A stretch of 64,000 nt of DNA, from positions 4,607,136 to 4,671,135 of the forward strand of contig OX638355.1 in the NCBI GenBank assembly GCA_951813285.1, written 5' to 3'. This document shows, in pieces, positions 54,175-62,547 of the stretch. The notes under the pieces were generated by a model. It had not been told where the DNA came from, searched no databases, and saw only the letters and a list, made by a program, of their open reading frames with translations. Every line of letters starts with the position of its first letter. Within the stretch, counting starts at the first letter, position 1. This stretch comes from Terriglobia bacterium. Its GTDB lineage: Bacteria; Acidobacteriota; Terriglobia; Versatilivoradales; Versatilivoraceae. Made by a program: the position numbers and the translations under genes.

Positions 54175-55454
54175 TCCTCGATATTCCTCCACTCCAACTG
54201 CAGGAACTTGAAGGGCTTGTCCCCGAGCACCTTGTATCCGTGCTTGACGAAGCGGGGCGTGAAGATGACGTCTCCGGGGCCGACCTCGCGCTCGAACTCG
54301 CCCACCTCCCACAGCGCTTTGCCCTCCAGCACGATTTCGATCTGCTCCATGTTCGGATGGTAGTGGACAGGGGTGTTGCCCCCGGGGGCGTACTGCACCA
54401 GGGCGATGATCGCCGATTCCGAATTGATTTGCGGTGCGAGGAAGGTCACCTGTGAAATGCCGAAGTGCCCTCCGGCTGCCTCGGTGCTTATTTGCTGGAT
54501 GGGATGGGTCTTTTCGGAGATGACGTAGCCCACAGGCTCCGCCACCGCCACATCCAGGGCTCCACTCCCATCGAGATCCAATCCCTTCTTGGCCCGTGGC
54601 CACCAACGGGTAAAGCCGCCCAGATTGAACTTGAGTCGGGAAACGGTGTGAGGGTTGGCTTTGCCGTTGGCGACGAACAGTTCCCCGGAAGCCGTGAAAT
54701 CCAGACCGCTGGGAGATTTCAGAGTCGGACTCTTGACGGGGTCTCCCGCCACCAACTCCCCCTCGCTCAACAGAACGCGGTGAAGCTGGTCAGTGGCGGC
54801 ATCGGCAATGAAGGCCTCGCCCCAGGGGCTTTCGGCCGCGCCGGTCAGTTCACCTCCCGGCAGAACCAGAGCGGTTCGGGGACCGCCCGCCAGGGACTCT
54901 CCCGACTTGTCGGTGAGCTGGTAGACGTGGTCTCCGGAAATCCCGAAGACCCGGCCCTGCAGCACGAACACATCCCGGTAGGTGCTCCCCGTCATCTTCC
55001 CGAACTTGTCCTTCACGGGATCTCGACGGGGTGCGCTGTTCCAATCCTTGAAGTACATATGGCTCCGTTGGCGGAAGGTCTCGTCAAGATTCGGGTCTTC
55101 AAGGAGCCGCCCGCTCAGACCGGCACGGTCCCCCGGATTGCCGTCGTAGAGCTTGAGCCGGTCGGCGGCCGGGTCGTAAACCAGCCGGCCCGTCAGGTGC
55201 CGCTGGCGATCGTAAACCGAGAGGATATTGCCCCGCTTCATGGCAATTGAGGCGGCAGGAAAGATGCCTGGGAAATCCTGGTCGCTGTAGGAAGCCACCT
55301 GCTTGACCTCGTCCTGCTTGTCTCTGATCTTGTACTGGACGATCTCCCCCTCGTTCTTGAGGATAAAGATCCGCTCCGTGGCCAGACAGGGCAACAGGGT
55401 GAAGAGCAGCAGTAGCAACCCCAACAGAGGGGTCCTCAGGGTGCGTATTGTCAT
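54171..55454 (-). CDS. Exported beta-propeller-like protein with C-terminal cupin domain
   Basis: The start at 55454 has GGAGG five bases upstream; the ATG four codons earlier is less likely. The 427-residue product has a signal peptide (LLGLLLLLFTLLPCLA). A propeller-like middle region has NHL/SMP-30-type segments (SPSGLDFTASGELFVANGKA), and a C-terminal cupin has HYHPNMEQIEIVLEG (metal ligands) and FTPRFVKHGYK. The order propeller then cupin is an unusual fusion. It converges on the PhyH gene with overlapping stops (TTAG). A sensor or binding role for a small ligand is possible. Confidence 0.8.
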   Translation of the reverse strand: MTIRTLRTPLLGLLLLLFTLLPCLATERIFILKNEGEIVQYKIRDKQDEVKQVASYSDQDFPGIFPAASIAMKRGNILSVYDRQRHLTGRLVYDPAADRLKLYDGNPGDRAGLSGRLLEDPNLDETFRQRSHMYFKDWNSAPRRDPVKDKFGKMTGSTYRDVFVLQGRVFGISGDHVYQLTDKSGESLAGGPRTALVLPGGELTGAAESPWGEAFIADAATDQLHRVLLSEGELVAGDPVKSPTLKSPSGLDFTASGELFVANGKANPHTVSRLKFNLGGFTRWWPRAKKGLDLDGSGALDVAVAEPVGYVISEKTHPIQQISTEAAGGHFGISQVTFLAPQINSESAIIALVQYAPGGNTPVHYHPNMEQIEIVLEGKALWEVGEFEREVGPGDVIFTPRFVKHGYKVLGDKPFKFLQLEWRNIED

Positions 55455-55538
55455 CGATTCCTCCATTCCTTTGGTTGTTCACGAGACACGGGCAATGCCC
55501 CCGACTCCATGTCATTCGGGGCAAGCCAGTCGGAAAAT

Positions 55539-56417
55539 CTAGCGAAATTGCAGCCGGGCCCACTCCTCGGCGCTCCGCACGGCGAGCTCCGGCCGGCTCC
55601 GGCTGCGGGCGATGTGTCCCTGGTCCTGGCGCAGGGTCGGTTGGCGGGCGTCCTGATAGCGCCAGTCCAGGTTCCAGCGAACCGTCCGGCTTCGATTGGG
55701 CAAACCCTGGTGAAACAGCAGATTGCTGAACAGCACCATGTCCCCCGGGTCCAGCTCGATGGATACGGCCTTCTCGAAGAGCGGCGTATACCTGGGGTCC
55801 ACAATTTCCAGGTAATAGCGACGACCGACGTGGGGCACTACCCCCAGCTTGTGGCTGCCCGGGACGAACTGCATGCAACCGTTCTCTTCCCGAGCCGGCA
55901 CCAGCGGCGACCAGACATTGAGCATTCGCAACTCCACCACGTCATCTTCCTGTACAGCGTCACTAGTGTGCACGAAGTGGGTGTAGCCCCCGTCCTGGTG
56001 CCACCAGATGCGAGTGCCCTCCCAGTCGGGTAGCTTGGGACGCACGGTGTAGTTGGGATAGAGGCGAATCTCGCCGCCCAAGACCGACTCCACCAGGTCG
56101 AGGAGCTCCAGATGAAAAAAATAGCCGAAGATGCCGGGCAAGTGCAGTTCGCGGCGGAAGCTTTGGGGAGCCCGGTCCAGGCAGTCCCGGAAAAGCCGGT
56201 AGATCCGGCTGTCGAAGGGCTCTTCCGCAAAGGAGGACTGGACCCGTCCCTCCCGAATCAACCCGGCAGCCAGTTGGTCGACCAGTCCGTTGAGATCGGC
56301 CCGGGCATCGGCCACCACTGGCGGTTCCACCAGACCCCGCAGGATGACATATCCCTCCTCGTCCAGTTGCTTTCTTAACCCAGATTGCATGAGGTCATTG
56401 GAGCGGGCTTGGGGCAC
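55539..56417 (-). CDS. Phytanoyl-CoA dioxygenase-family protein, second copy
   Basis: The 292-residue product has WWHQDGG (His140, Asp142), the distal His in LLFHQGLPNRS and Arg in TVRWNLDWRY, the complete Fe(II)/2-oxoglutarate set. The N-terminal region (LRKQLDEEGYVILRGLVEP) is typical of PhyH proteins. It lies 84 bp upstream of the propeller-cupin gene on the same strand and may be cotranscribed with it. The start is 56417, or ATG 56390. Confidence 0.9.
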   Translation of the reverse strand: MPQARSNDLMQSGLRKQLDEEGYVILRGLVEPPVVADARADLNGLVDQLAAGLIREGRVQSSFAEEPFDSRIYRLFRDCLDRAPQSFRRELHLPGIFGYFFHLELLDLVESVLGGEIRLYPNYTVRPKLPDWEGTRIWWHQDGGYTHFVHTSDAVQEDDVVELRMLNVWSPLVPAREENGCMQFVPGSHKLGVVPHVGRRYYLEIVDPRYTPLFEKAVSIELDPGDMVLFSNLLFHQGLPNRSRTVRWNLDWRYQDARQPTLRQDQGHIARSRSRPELAVRSAEEWARLQFR

Positions 56418-57309
56418 AGACAGACTCCCAGGAGCAAGCAGGGATCATAGAGTAAATGGGTGGATAAATAAAGAAGGCCGGCGAGGACCGCTGCAGTCGG
56501 TCGCGGCAAAAAATACTCGCCTGAAACAAACGAATAAAGACAAAAGAAAAAGAGGAAAAAGAGTTATCCACGAAGGGCCACGAAGGCATTGTCAAATCGG
56601 GATTTGAGGCGACCATCCAGCCCGTTCGGTTGCGACGACTCTCCCTTTAAGGGCAATCGTGACGAAAGCGGCCCACCCGGGAGCGCGGGCGTCCCGCCCG
56701 CATCCTTTTCCTTGGGTTGCCGCTCAGTTTCCCTGCGATGGCGCACCCGTCCACCGTGCCGGTGGGAACCGCATGAGCCCGGCCCAAGCAAAGCACGGGT
56801 TTCTTTGCCGGTCGATCCGGGTCGAGGAGATGGGCGAGGCTCTGCCAGTGTTGTGCGGGCGGGACGCCCGCGCTCCCGGGAGGGCATTCTCCCATGACGC
56901 CGCGACACCAACGTCACAATATTGCAGAAGCACTCGGGCGCCATTCGTCTTTGAAGGAGCTTCATCCCTATTCATCCCTATTCATCCCTATTCGTGGTTC
57001 GTCTTCATTTCCAAAACGAAAACGGCTGGCTGTTTATCCTGTCTATCCTGTGCATCCATGTTCAATAAGTCGAAAATCGGTTTAGCACGATATGGCCCTT
57101 ATTCCCGGCAGGACATGAAGATTCGTTGTTTCACCCTCGAATGATCCGTCCGGCAGGGCGGGGGCCGGACTTGTCTCCAGGAACCGGCGCCCGTGCGGTC
57201 ACACCCGATGCCATCGTGATATGGTAGGAGCGGACGGCGTCCGACGACGATCAGTTCCACCATCGATTCCAGCCGGTCACATCCAAGAGAACCCCCAGGA
57301 GCCACGCCA
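56418..57309. repeat. Repeat-rich spacer: family B, family H (inverted), A-F-G composite
   Basis: No gene is supported in this 892-bp spacer. About 56519-56590 is an A-rich family B arm. About 56575-56735 is an inverted family H copy with GGGCGTCCCGCCCGC. About 56855-56920 carries another GC-rich palindrome followed by CCCATGACGCCG, as at 43930-43975. Positions 56965-57000 hold TCATCCCTAT tandem units. Positions 57036-57172 repeat the order of a family A arm, family F spacer and 38-bp module, as at 34191-34322. Confidence 0.8.
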
Positions 57310-58095
57310 GTGAGAAAGAGCAAAGTCTTGAAAAAATTCCGCAGCGGCAAGTTCGCCCGGATCTGCGGAATGGGACACTTCCTTCCATTCTTCATCCGCC
57401 ACGCCGCCCACTCTCGATACGACGGGATCTGGTTCGACCTGGAACACCGAGCCATGAACGACAGAGAAGTGCAGTCCATTCTGGCTCTGTGTCAGCTCCA
57501 CGATATCGATTGCATGATCCGTCCCTCCACCCGGGAACCCGCTCGCCTGTACCGGTACCTGGAAGAGGGAGCCGCCGGCTTCATGTTTCCCTTTGTCAAC
57601 AACGCCCAGGTCGCCAGGCAACTGGTCCGGGCGGTCAAGTTTCCACCTGTGGGCGACCGTGGAGTCGACGGGGCGGGAATGGATGCAGACTACACCCTGG
57701 CTGCCTGGACGCCGGGGAGCGACTACTGCGGGGAAGCCAACCGCGAGACCTTCATCCTGGCACAAATCGAGACCCCTGAGGCGCTGGAAAACGTGGAAGA
57801 AATCGCTGCCGTGGAGGGGATCGACTGTCTCTTCGTGGGTCCCGCCGATCTAACCCGTCGTATGTCCAGCTTGCCCGGGAACAAGCCGTTCGTTCTGGAT
57901 GACGCCGTCCAGCGAGTGGCTGAGGCCGCCAGCCAAGCCGGCAAAGCCTGGGGGGTCACAGTGCCCTCTCTGGAGGCCCTGGCAAAATACCGCAGGATGG
58001 GAGGCCAAGTGATGCCCTGGGGAGGAGACTATTTCCTGGTCGGGGTCCTGGACCAATGCCGCCGGGACCTGGATGGAGTCCTGGAATCAGAATAG
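57310..58095 (+). CDS. HpcH/HpaI-family class II aldolase
   Basis: A GTG at 57310 with AGGAG about 8 bp upstream starts this 261-residue protein. Family motifs are present: FDLEHR (base His46), MIRPS (Arg71), GFMFPFV, and IETPEALENVEEI with the metal Glu, followed by GPADL with the Asp. The expected reaction is retro-aldol cleavage of a 4-hydroxy-2-oxo acid to pyruvate and an aldehyde. It converges with the minus-strand operon ending at 58102, six bp away. The substrate is unknown. Confidence 0.9.
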   Translation: MRKSKVLKKFRSGKFARICGMGHFLPFFIRHAAHSRYDGIWFDLEHRAMNDREVQSILALCQLHDIDCMIRPSTREPARLYRYLEEGAAGFMFPFVNNAQVARQLVRAVKFPPVGDRGVDGAGMDADYTLAAWTPGSDYCGEANRETFILAQIETPEALENVEEIAAVEGIDCLFVGPADLTRRMSSLPGNKPFVLDDAVQRVAEAASQAGKAWGVTVPSLEALAKYRRMGGQVMPWGGDYFLVGVLDQCRRDLDGVLESE

Positions 58096-58101
58096 CGCGC
58101 C

Positions 58102-58845
58102 TCACCGCCGGCGCAACACCGATTCGTCTCGCCAGGGTTCGAAGGATTTCCTCAACTCGACGGCACTTTGAGCAAGGGCGCTGCAATTCTGGGTTAAAAC
58201 CTCGAAGACCCGGTTGGCGATCACCCGGTGCCCCAGGTTGTTGGCATGCACACCGTCAGGGTCAACCATCCAGGGAGCCATTCCCTGGGCCTCGAAGACA
58301 TCGGCATAGAGCACGTCACACTCCAGCGCCAAATGCCGCATGGCGGCATTGAACCCTATGAACGACTCCAGGCTACCTTTATCAAATGGCGGGTATTGAT
58401 CGAAGGCCGTCATGTAATAGGCATTGATCAACACCACCAAAGCGCCACTGCGCTCCTTGATGTCCAGCAGGATATGCCCGAGGTCCTGAAGAAACGACTC
58501 AAGCGGCGTGCCTCCTCGGGCGTCATTCAGGCCATAGGAAATCAAGACCAGGTCCGGCCGATGGGCCAGCACGTGCTTTTCGTAACGCTCCATGGTGCTG
58601 GGCTTCCCCGAAAAGTCATAGGCAGGGCTTCTTGGGGAAACAAGGTTGGCTCCCAATCCACTGTTGATCATCTTGATCGGCTCCAGCTGTGCCTCGTCGA
58701 TCAATTGGCCCAGCCGGTGGACCCAGGTGAGTTCGCGGCGCGTAGCCGTCCCCCCGGCCGTGGTGCTCTCCCCCAGGGCCACGCCTGTTTTGAAGGGAGT
58801 CTTGCGGTAGTCTCGCTTGTTCAAGAACGTCGAGGAATCGTCCAT
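58102..58845 (-). CDS. SGNH/GDSL-type hydrolase
   Basis: The start at 58845 is chosen because the longer frame to 59508 overlaps the next gene in another frame and has no family similarity. The 247-residue protein has the SGNH blocks: GESTTAGG (nucleophile Ser27, with Glu where GDS enzymes have Asp), ISYGLNDARGG (Gly and Asn of the oxyanion hole) and DPDGVHANNLGH (Asp and His). It is probably an esterase for small acyl esters. It is the last gene of the minus-strand cluster. Confidence 0.86.
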   Translation of the reverse strand: MDDSSTFLNKRDYRKTPFKTGVALGESTTAGGTATRRELTWVHRLGQLIDEAQLEPIKMINSGLGANLVSPRSPAYDFSGKPSTMERYEKHVLAHRPDLVLISYGLNDARGGTPLESFLQDLGHILLDIKERSGALVVLINAYYMTAFDQYPPFDKGSLESFIGFNAAMRHLALECDVLYADVFEAQGMAPWMVDPDGVHANNLGHRVIANRVFEVLTQNCSALAQSAVELRKSFEPWRDESVLRRR

Positions 58846-58873
58846 TGAAGAGATTGGATGAGAAGTCCCTGCC

Positions 58874-59818
58874 TTAGCGCACGAACCAGCGGGCCGCGCA
58901 GCGCACCTGGCTCTTTTGAAACTGGAGGGTGTATGGATTAACCAGCCAGCGGGCCAGGTAGCCGTCGGTGCGGGCCAACACCCAGCCGAAATCCCAGCCC
59001 TTGCTCCGGTATCGGATCGGAATGGAGGGCTTGACCCGGACCACGGGTTGGGCCGCCCCCCACAGCCGCTTCTGCTCGGTATAGTAGTAGTTGGGGCCCA
59101 CGTGAACGAATACCTCGTGGGCCATGGCCTTTGCCGGGTCATCGGCCAGGTCGGCGCACAGACCCCGAAGCGCCACCTTGACATCCCGGCCGCGGGCGCA
59201 TTCCCTGGCCAGATCCTCAACTGAACCCGACACCACCGTGCCGTCCTCGGTGTGAGAGAGGACCTCTTCCCAGACGTCCAGCACATGGAAGCCGTAGGAC
59301 TCGAAGTCATAGACAAAGTTTTGGCTGGGGGCGTTGGTGCCCGCATCCCAGTCGTCGATGCGGTGGGTGTTGGGATCGGAACCCTGATCGTACGGCGGTG
59401 AGGACCCCGGCAGGCCTTCGTCGGGCTTGCCGTCCAGGTAGGGCCGGGCGATGGCCTGAAGGCCGTTCTGGTTGTACATGAAGAACGACATGGAGGCCCG
59501 GGGGCCAAAGCCGTCCTCCACCAGTCCCACCGGTTGCCTGAGATTCATGATTCCGGCCGTCCAGCGATCTTCCAGCAGATAGGTCACCCGAAAATCGGAG
59601 ACTTCCTGAACCAGTTCGGGATTGTCGGAGTCCCGGTCCACGTGTTCGTTGTGCCGGAACTCGGTATAGATTCTGAGATCAGCGCCCCGCCGGATGGCGT
59701 CAGCCAAGGCTTTCTCGCTGCCCGCCACCGGCTGGCGCTGCTTGTCCAGGGAGAGAGCCAGTCTCCAGCGGTTGCCTTCCGGCGGCGACTGCTCCCTTGA
59801 ACCGGTATTGTCGACCAT
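58874..59818 (-). CDS. Hypothetical protein, 314 aa
   Basis: The start at 59818 (MVDNTGSREQSPPEGNRW) has AGGAAAGG about 9 bp upstream; the longer frame to 60460 is an overlap artefact. No signal peptide or known domain is recognised. The sequence is rich in aromatic and charged residues with conserved-looking stretches (FRVTYLLEDRWTAGIMNLRQ, then FFMYNQNGLQAIARPYLDG). It sits between an SGNH hydrolase and a D-aminoacylase-like gene, so a part in the same pathway is likely. Function is unknown. Confidence 0.72.
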   Translation of the reverse strand: MVDNTGSREQSPPEGNRWRLALSLDKQRQPVAGSEKALADAIRRGADLRIYTEFRHNEHVDRDSDNPELVQEVSDFRVTYLLEDRWTAGIMNLRQPVGLVEDGFGPRASMSFFMYNQNGLQAIARPYLDGKPDEGLPGSSPPYDQGSDPNTHRIDDWDAGTNAPSQNFVYDFESYGFHVLDVWEEVLSHTEDGTVVSGSVEDLARECARGRDVKVALRGLCADLADDPAKAMAHEVFVHVGPNYYYTEQKRLWGAAQPVVRVKPSIPIRYRSKGWDFGWVLARTDGYLARWLVNPYTLQFQKSQVRCAARWFVR

Positions 59819-59898
59819 GGGTCTTGACCTTTCCTGTTTTGAAGAATGGTTGGTGTCGATGATGTTCAGCCCCAGAGAGTGACCTGCCCGCCCTGAAC

Positions 59899-61476
59899 TC
59901 ATCCCCGGTGCTTCAGGGGACGACCGGGAAACCGGTCCAGCAGCGTCCCCTCCCGCAGCGCCCACTCGCCGTTCACCAGAAGGTGGTGAATTCCCCGGGG
60001 GGCACGGCGAGGCTCCATGTAGTCGGCCCGGGTACCGATCCGCTCCGCGTCGAATACCGTCACGTCGGCCCAGTGCCCGGGGGCCAGCAGCCCTCGTCGT
60101 TCCAGCTTGAATCGGCGGGCCGGCAGCGCCGTCGATTTGCGCACCGCCTCTTCGACCGTGAACCAGCCCTTCTCTCGAACGAATTCTCCAAACAGGGTCG
60201 GGTAGGTTCCAAAGGTCCGAGGATGGGGATTCCCCTCGGTGTAGACGCCGTCGGTGATGATGGAGGTGAGCGGGTGGCTCAATACCTTGCGTAGATTTTC
60301 TTCCGACTGGTTGAAGGAAACGATCACCAGGGAGGCCCGGGTCTCCTGCAGCAGATCCAGGGCCGTTTCCACTCCGGAACGGAGGCGTTCCTCGGCCACC
60401 TGTTGAATGGTCCTGCCGACGAGGGCCTGGTGGATCGTCGCCCGCGCCGATGCGATCCATTGGTGGCCCCCCTCCCGAACCGATGCAATCAACAGGTTCT
60501 CCCAGCCGTTGCCCAGGTTGGCCTCGGTCTCATCCGCGATCCTGGCCCGAGTGTCCTTGTCGGACAGCCGTTCCAGCAAGCGCTCGGTTCCCCCCTCCAG
60601 GGCCCAGCTCGGCAGAACCTGAGTCAAATGGCAGGATCCCGCCAGATAGGGATAGGCGTCGATCCCCACCTCCACACCGTCCCCCAGGGCCTGATCCACC
60701 AGGTGCAGCACCGCATCCATCTTTTCCCAGTTCTTTCGGCCCACCGTCTGCAGGTGGGAAAGCTGAACCGAGACCCCGGTCTCTCGTCCCAGGTTGAGGG
60801 CCTCCTCCACGGCCTCCAGGATGTGAAACTTGTAGTCCCGTAGATGAGTGGTGTAGAAAGCGCCGTATCCGTGAACGACCTTGCAGAGACGGACCAATTC
60901 GGCGAAATCCCCGTAGCTGCTGGGGGCTTCGTTCAAGCCGGTGGAGAACCCGATCGATCCCTGCTCCAGGCAGGAGGACAACCTCCGCTCCATCCGGCGC
61001 CACTCCGCGGAATCCAGCCGGGCCGCCTTGATCCCGCAGACGTTGGCCCTGAGAGTGGCGTGTCCGGTGAGAGCCGCCACGTTGGTGCGGCTGCCAGCCT
61101 GCTGAACGTCATCGAAGTAGGCCGCCGCATCGGTCCAGGCCCGGGATCCCCGCCTGTCGAACAGGTCGAAACTGGGAACCAGCTTCTCCGAGGGCAACTT
61201 GGGAAAGAGGGAAAACCCGCAGTTGCCGACGACTTCGGTGGTGACCCCTTGCAGGACCTTCTCTGGACGATGTTCCAGCACCTCCAGGTCGCTGTGGCTA
61301 TGCACGTCGATGAAACCGGGCGTGACCGTGAGCCCGGAGCAGTCCACCACCTCCATGTCCGGCCCGGCGGTGACCGCGCCCACCTCCCGGATTCGGCCGC
61401 CTTGGATCAGGACCGACGCCTCCCTGCCGGGGCTTCCGCTGCCATCCACCACCTTTCCGTTGGACAAGAGAATCAC
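59899..61476 (-). CDS. N-acyl-D-amino-acid deacylase / D-aminoacylase-family amidohydrolase
   Basis: The GTG at 61476 has AGGAGG about 9 bp upstream. The 525-residue protein has the metal motif DVHSHSD (His59, His61) and GNCGFS at 84-89 with the zinc-bridging Cys of D-aminoacylases. LSHLQTVGRKNWEK in the middle fits the family, as does the C-terminal GLLAPGHWADVTVFD of dihydroorotase-like amidohydrolases. It should release free amino acids from N-acyl-D-amino acids. There is no signal peptide, so it acts in the cytoplasm. It is 13 bp downstream of the amidohydrolase. Confidence 0.88.
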   Translation of the reverse strand: MILLSNGKVVDGSGSPGREASVLIQGGRIREVGAVTAGPDMEVVDCSGLTVTPGFIDVHSHSDLEVLEHRPEKVLQGVTTEVVGNCGFSLFPKLPSEKLVPSFDLFDRRGSRAWTDAAAYFDDVQQAGSRTNVAALTGHATLRANVCGIKAARLDSAEWRRMERRLSSCLEQGSIGFSTGLNEAPSSYGDFAELVRLCKVVHGYGAFYTTHLRDYKFHILEAVEEALNLGRETGVSVQLSHLQTVGRKNWEKMDAVLHLVDQALGDGVEVGIDAYPYLAGSCHLTQVLPSWALEGGTERLLERLSDKDTRARIADETEANLGNGWENLLIASVREGGHQWIASARATIHQALVGRTIQQVAEERLRSGVETALDLLQETRASLVIVSFNQSEENLRKVLSHPLTSIITDGVYTEGNPHPRTFGTYPTLFGEFVREKGWFTVEEAVRKSTALPARRFKLERRGLLAPGHWADVTVFDAERIGTRADYMEPRRAPRGIHHLLVNGEWALREGTLLDRFPGRPLKHRG

Positions 61477-61489
61477 CGGGGTCTCCTCC

Positions 61490-62458
61490 TTAGCGATTGA
61501 AGAAGAAATTCTCGGCCGTCTTCACCAGGATCTGGTCCTTGTCGCTTTCGCTCAGGAAGTCGGCGTGATCCTGAATCAGGGCCACCGCGGCCTCGAAGCT
61601 GTTGGGTGGCTCGAGAGCCTGAAGGGGGCAGTCGCTTTCCCACATGCAGCGTTCGGGACCGAAGGCCTCCACCACCCGGCGGATGAGCGGAAGCTGCTCC
61701 AGGTAAGGCGGCTTCTTGGCCCCCAGCGCATAGAAGGCACCGACCTTCACCATCACGGCAGGGTGCTTGGCCATGGCGCACAGGGCGGCAATCTCTTCTT
61801 CGGGGAAAGTCCCCCGCCTTCCGATCAGACAGAGGTGATCGATGATTACCGGGGTCTGCGGATGGCGGCGGCACATGCGGTCCAACTCGGGCAGGTCGGG
61901 CGGTGACATCAGGAAGCTGAGGGCCAGGCGGTGGTCGGCGGCCGCCTGGAACATCCTCTCGTACCCCTCGTGGTCGAGCCAACGGGGCCCGTCGCCTAGG
62001 CGCGGCCGGGTGCTCTTTCCCCGAATTCGGAAGGCCAGGATGCCTCCCCGGGCCAGGGCCAGCATGGTCCTGTCGGGTCGGGCCAGACTGACATCGGTCA
62101 CCGCCGGGACGATTCCCGTCCCCACGAAGTTCTCGGGCTGGCCGGCGATGATGTCGAGAATATAGCTGTGGTCGAGGCCATACCAGGTCATCTGGATCAA
62201 ATTGGTGCGGCGGACCCCCTGGGGACGGCTGTGGCGGGCCAAGTCCTCGGGAGTAAAGCTGGGAAACCAGAAGTCCTTCTTGCTGAAGCCCGGCGCCAGG
62301 GGATACTTCTCGGTATCCGGAGTCCACACGTGTACGTGGGCATCCACGATATCGGTCCGCTTGCCTGGAGCGGCAGCCGCGAGCTTCGGCTTTCCGGCCG
62401 CCAGCAAAGCCAAGCCGGCGCCCGATGCCAGCAATTCTCGACGGGTGATTTCTTTCAT
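61490..62458 (-). CDS. Tat-exported amidohydrolase, paralogue of the 4706-5692 gene
   Basis: The start at 62458 follows GAGGAAACC and gives MKEITRRELLASGAGLALLA, a Tat-type signal; the longer frame to 62734 enters the upstream gene and is rejected. The 322-residue protein has DAHVHVW (Asp39, His41, His43) and CMWESDCPL near the end. NLIQMTWYGLDHSYILDII matches the paralogue at 4706-5692. It is the second gene of the minus-strand cluster (aldo/keto reductase, this gene, deacylase). Confidence 0.88.
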   Translation of the reverse strand: MKEITRRELLASGAGLALLAAGKPKLAAAAPGKRTDIVDAHVHVWTPDTEKYPLAPGFSKKDFWFPSFTPEDLARHSRPQGVRRTNLIQMTWYGLDHSYILDIIAGQPENFVGTGIVPAVTDVSLARPDRTMLALARGGILAFRIRGKSTRPRLGDGPRWLDHEGYERMFQAAADHRLALSFLMSPPDLPELDRMCRRHPQTPVIIDHLCLIGRRGTFPEEEIAALCAMAKHPAVMVKVGAFYALGAKKPPYLEQLPLIRRVVEAFGPERCMWESDCPLQALEPPNSFEAAVALIQDHADFLSESDKDQILVKTAENFFFNR

Positions 62459-62547
62459 GGTTTCCTCGTGGTTTGGCAGGACTGTCTCTTCCTGAACGCG
62501 AAGACCGGCAGACCATGGCCGGTCCGGCCGGCCGGCGGCAAGCCGCA

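Noticed and set aside
59819-60460. N-terminal extension of the 314-aa protein up to 60460
   Set aside because: The extension overlaps the deacylase gene in another frame, is Pro/Arg/Gly-rich shadow sequence, and a good ribosome site exists at the internal ATG.
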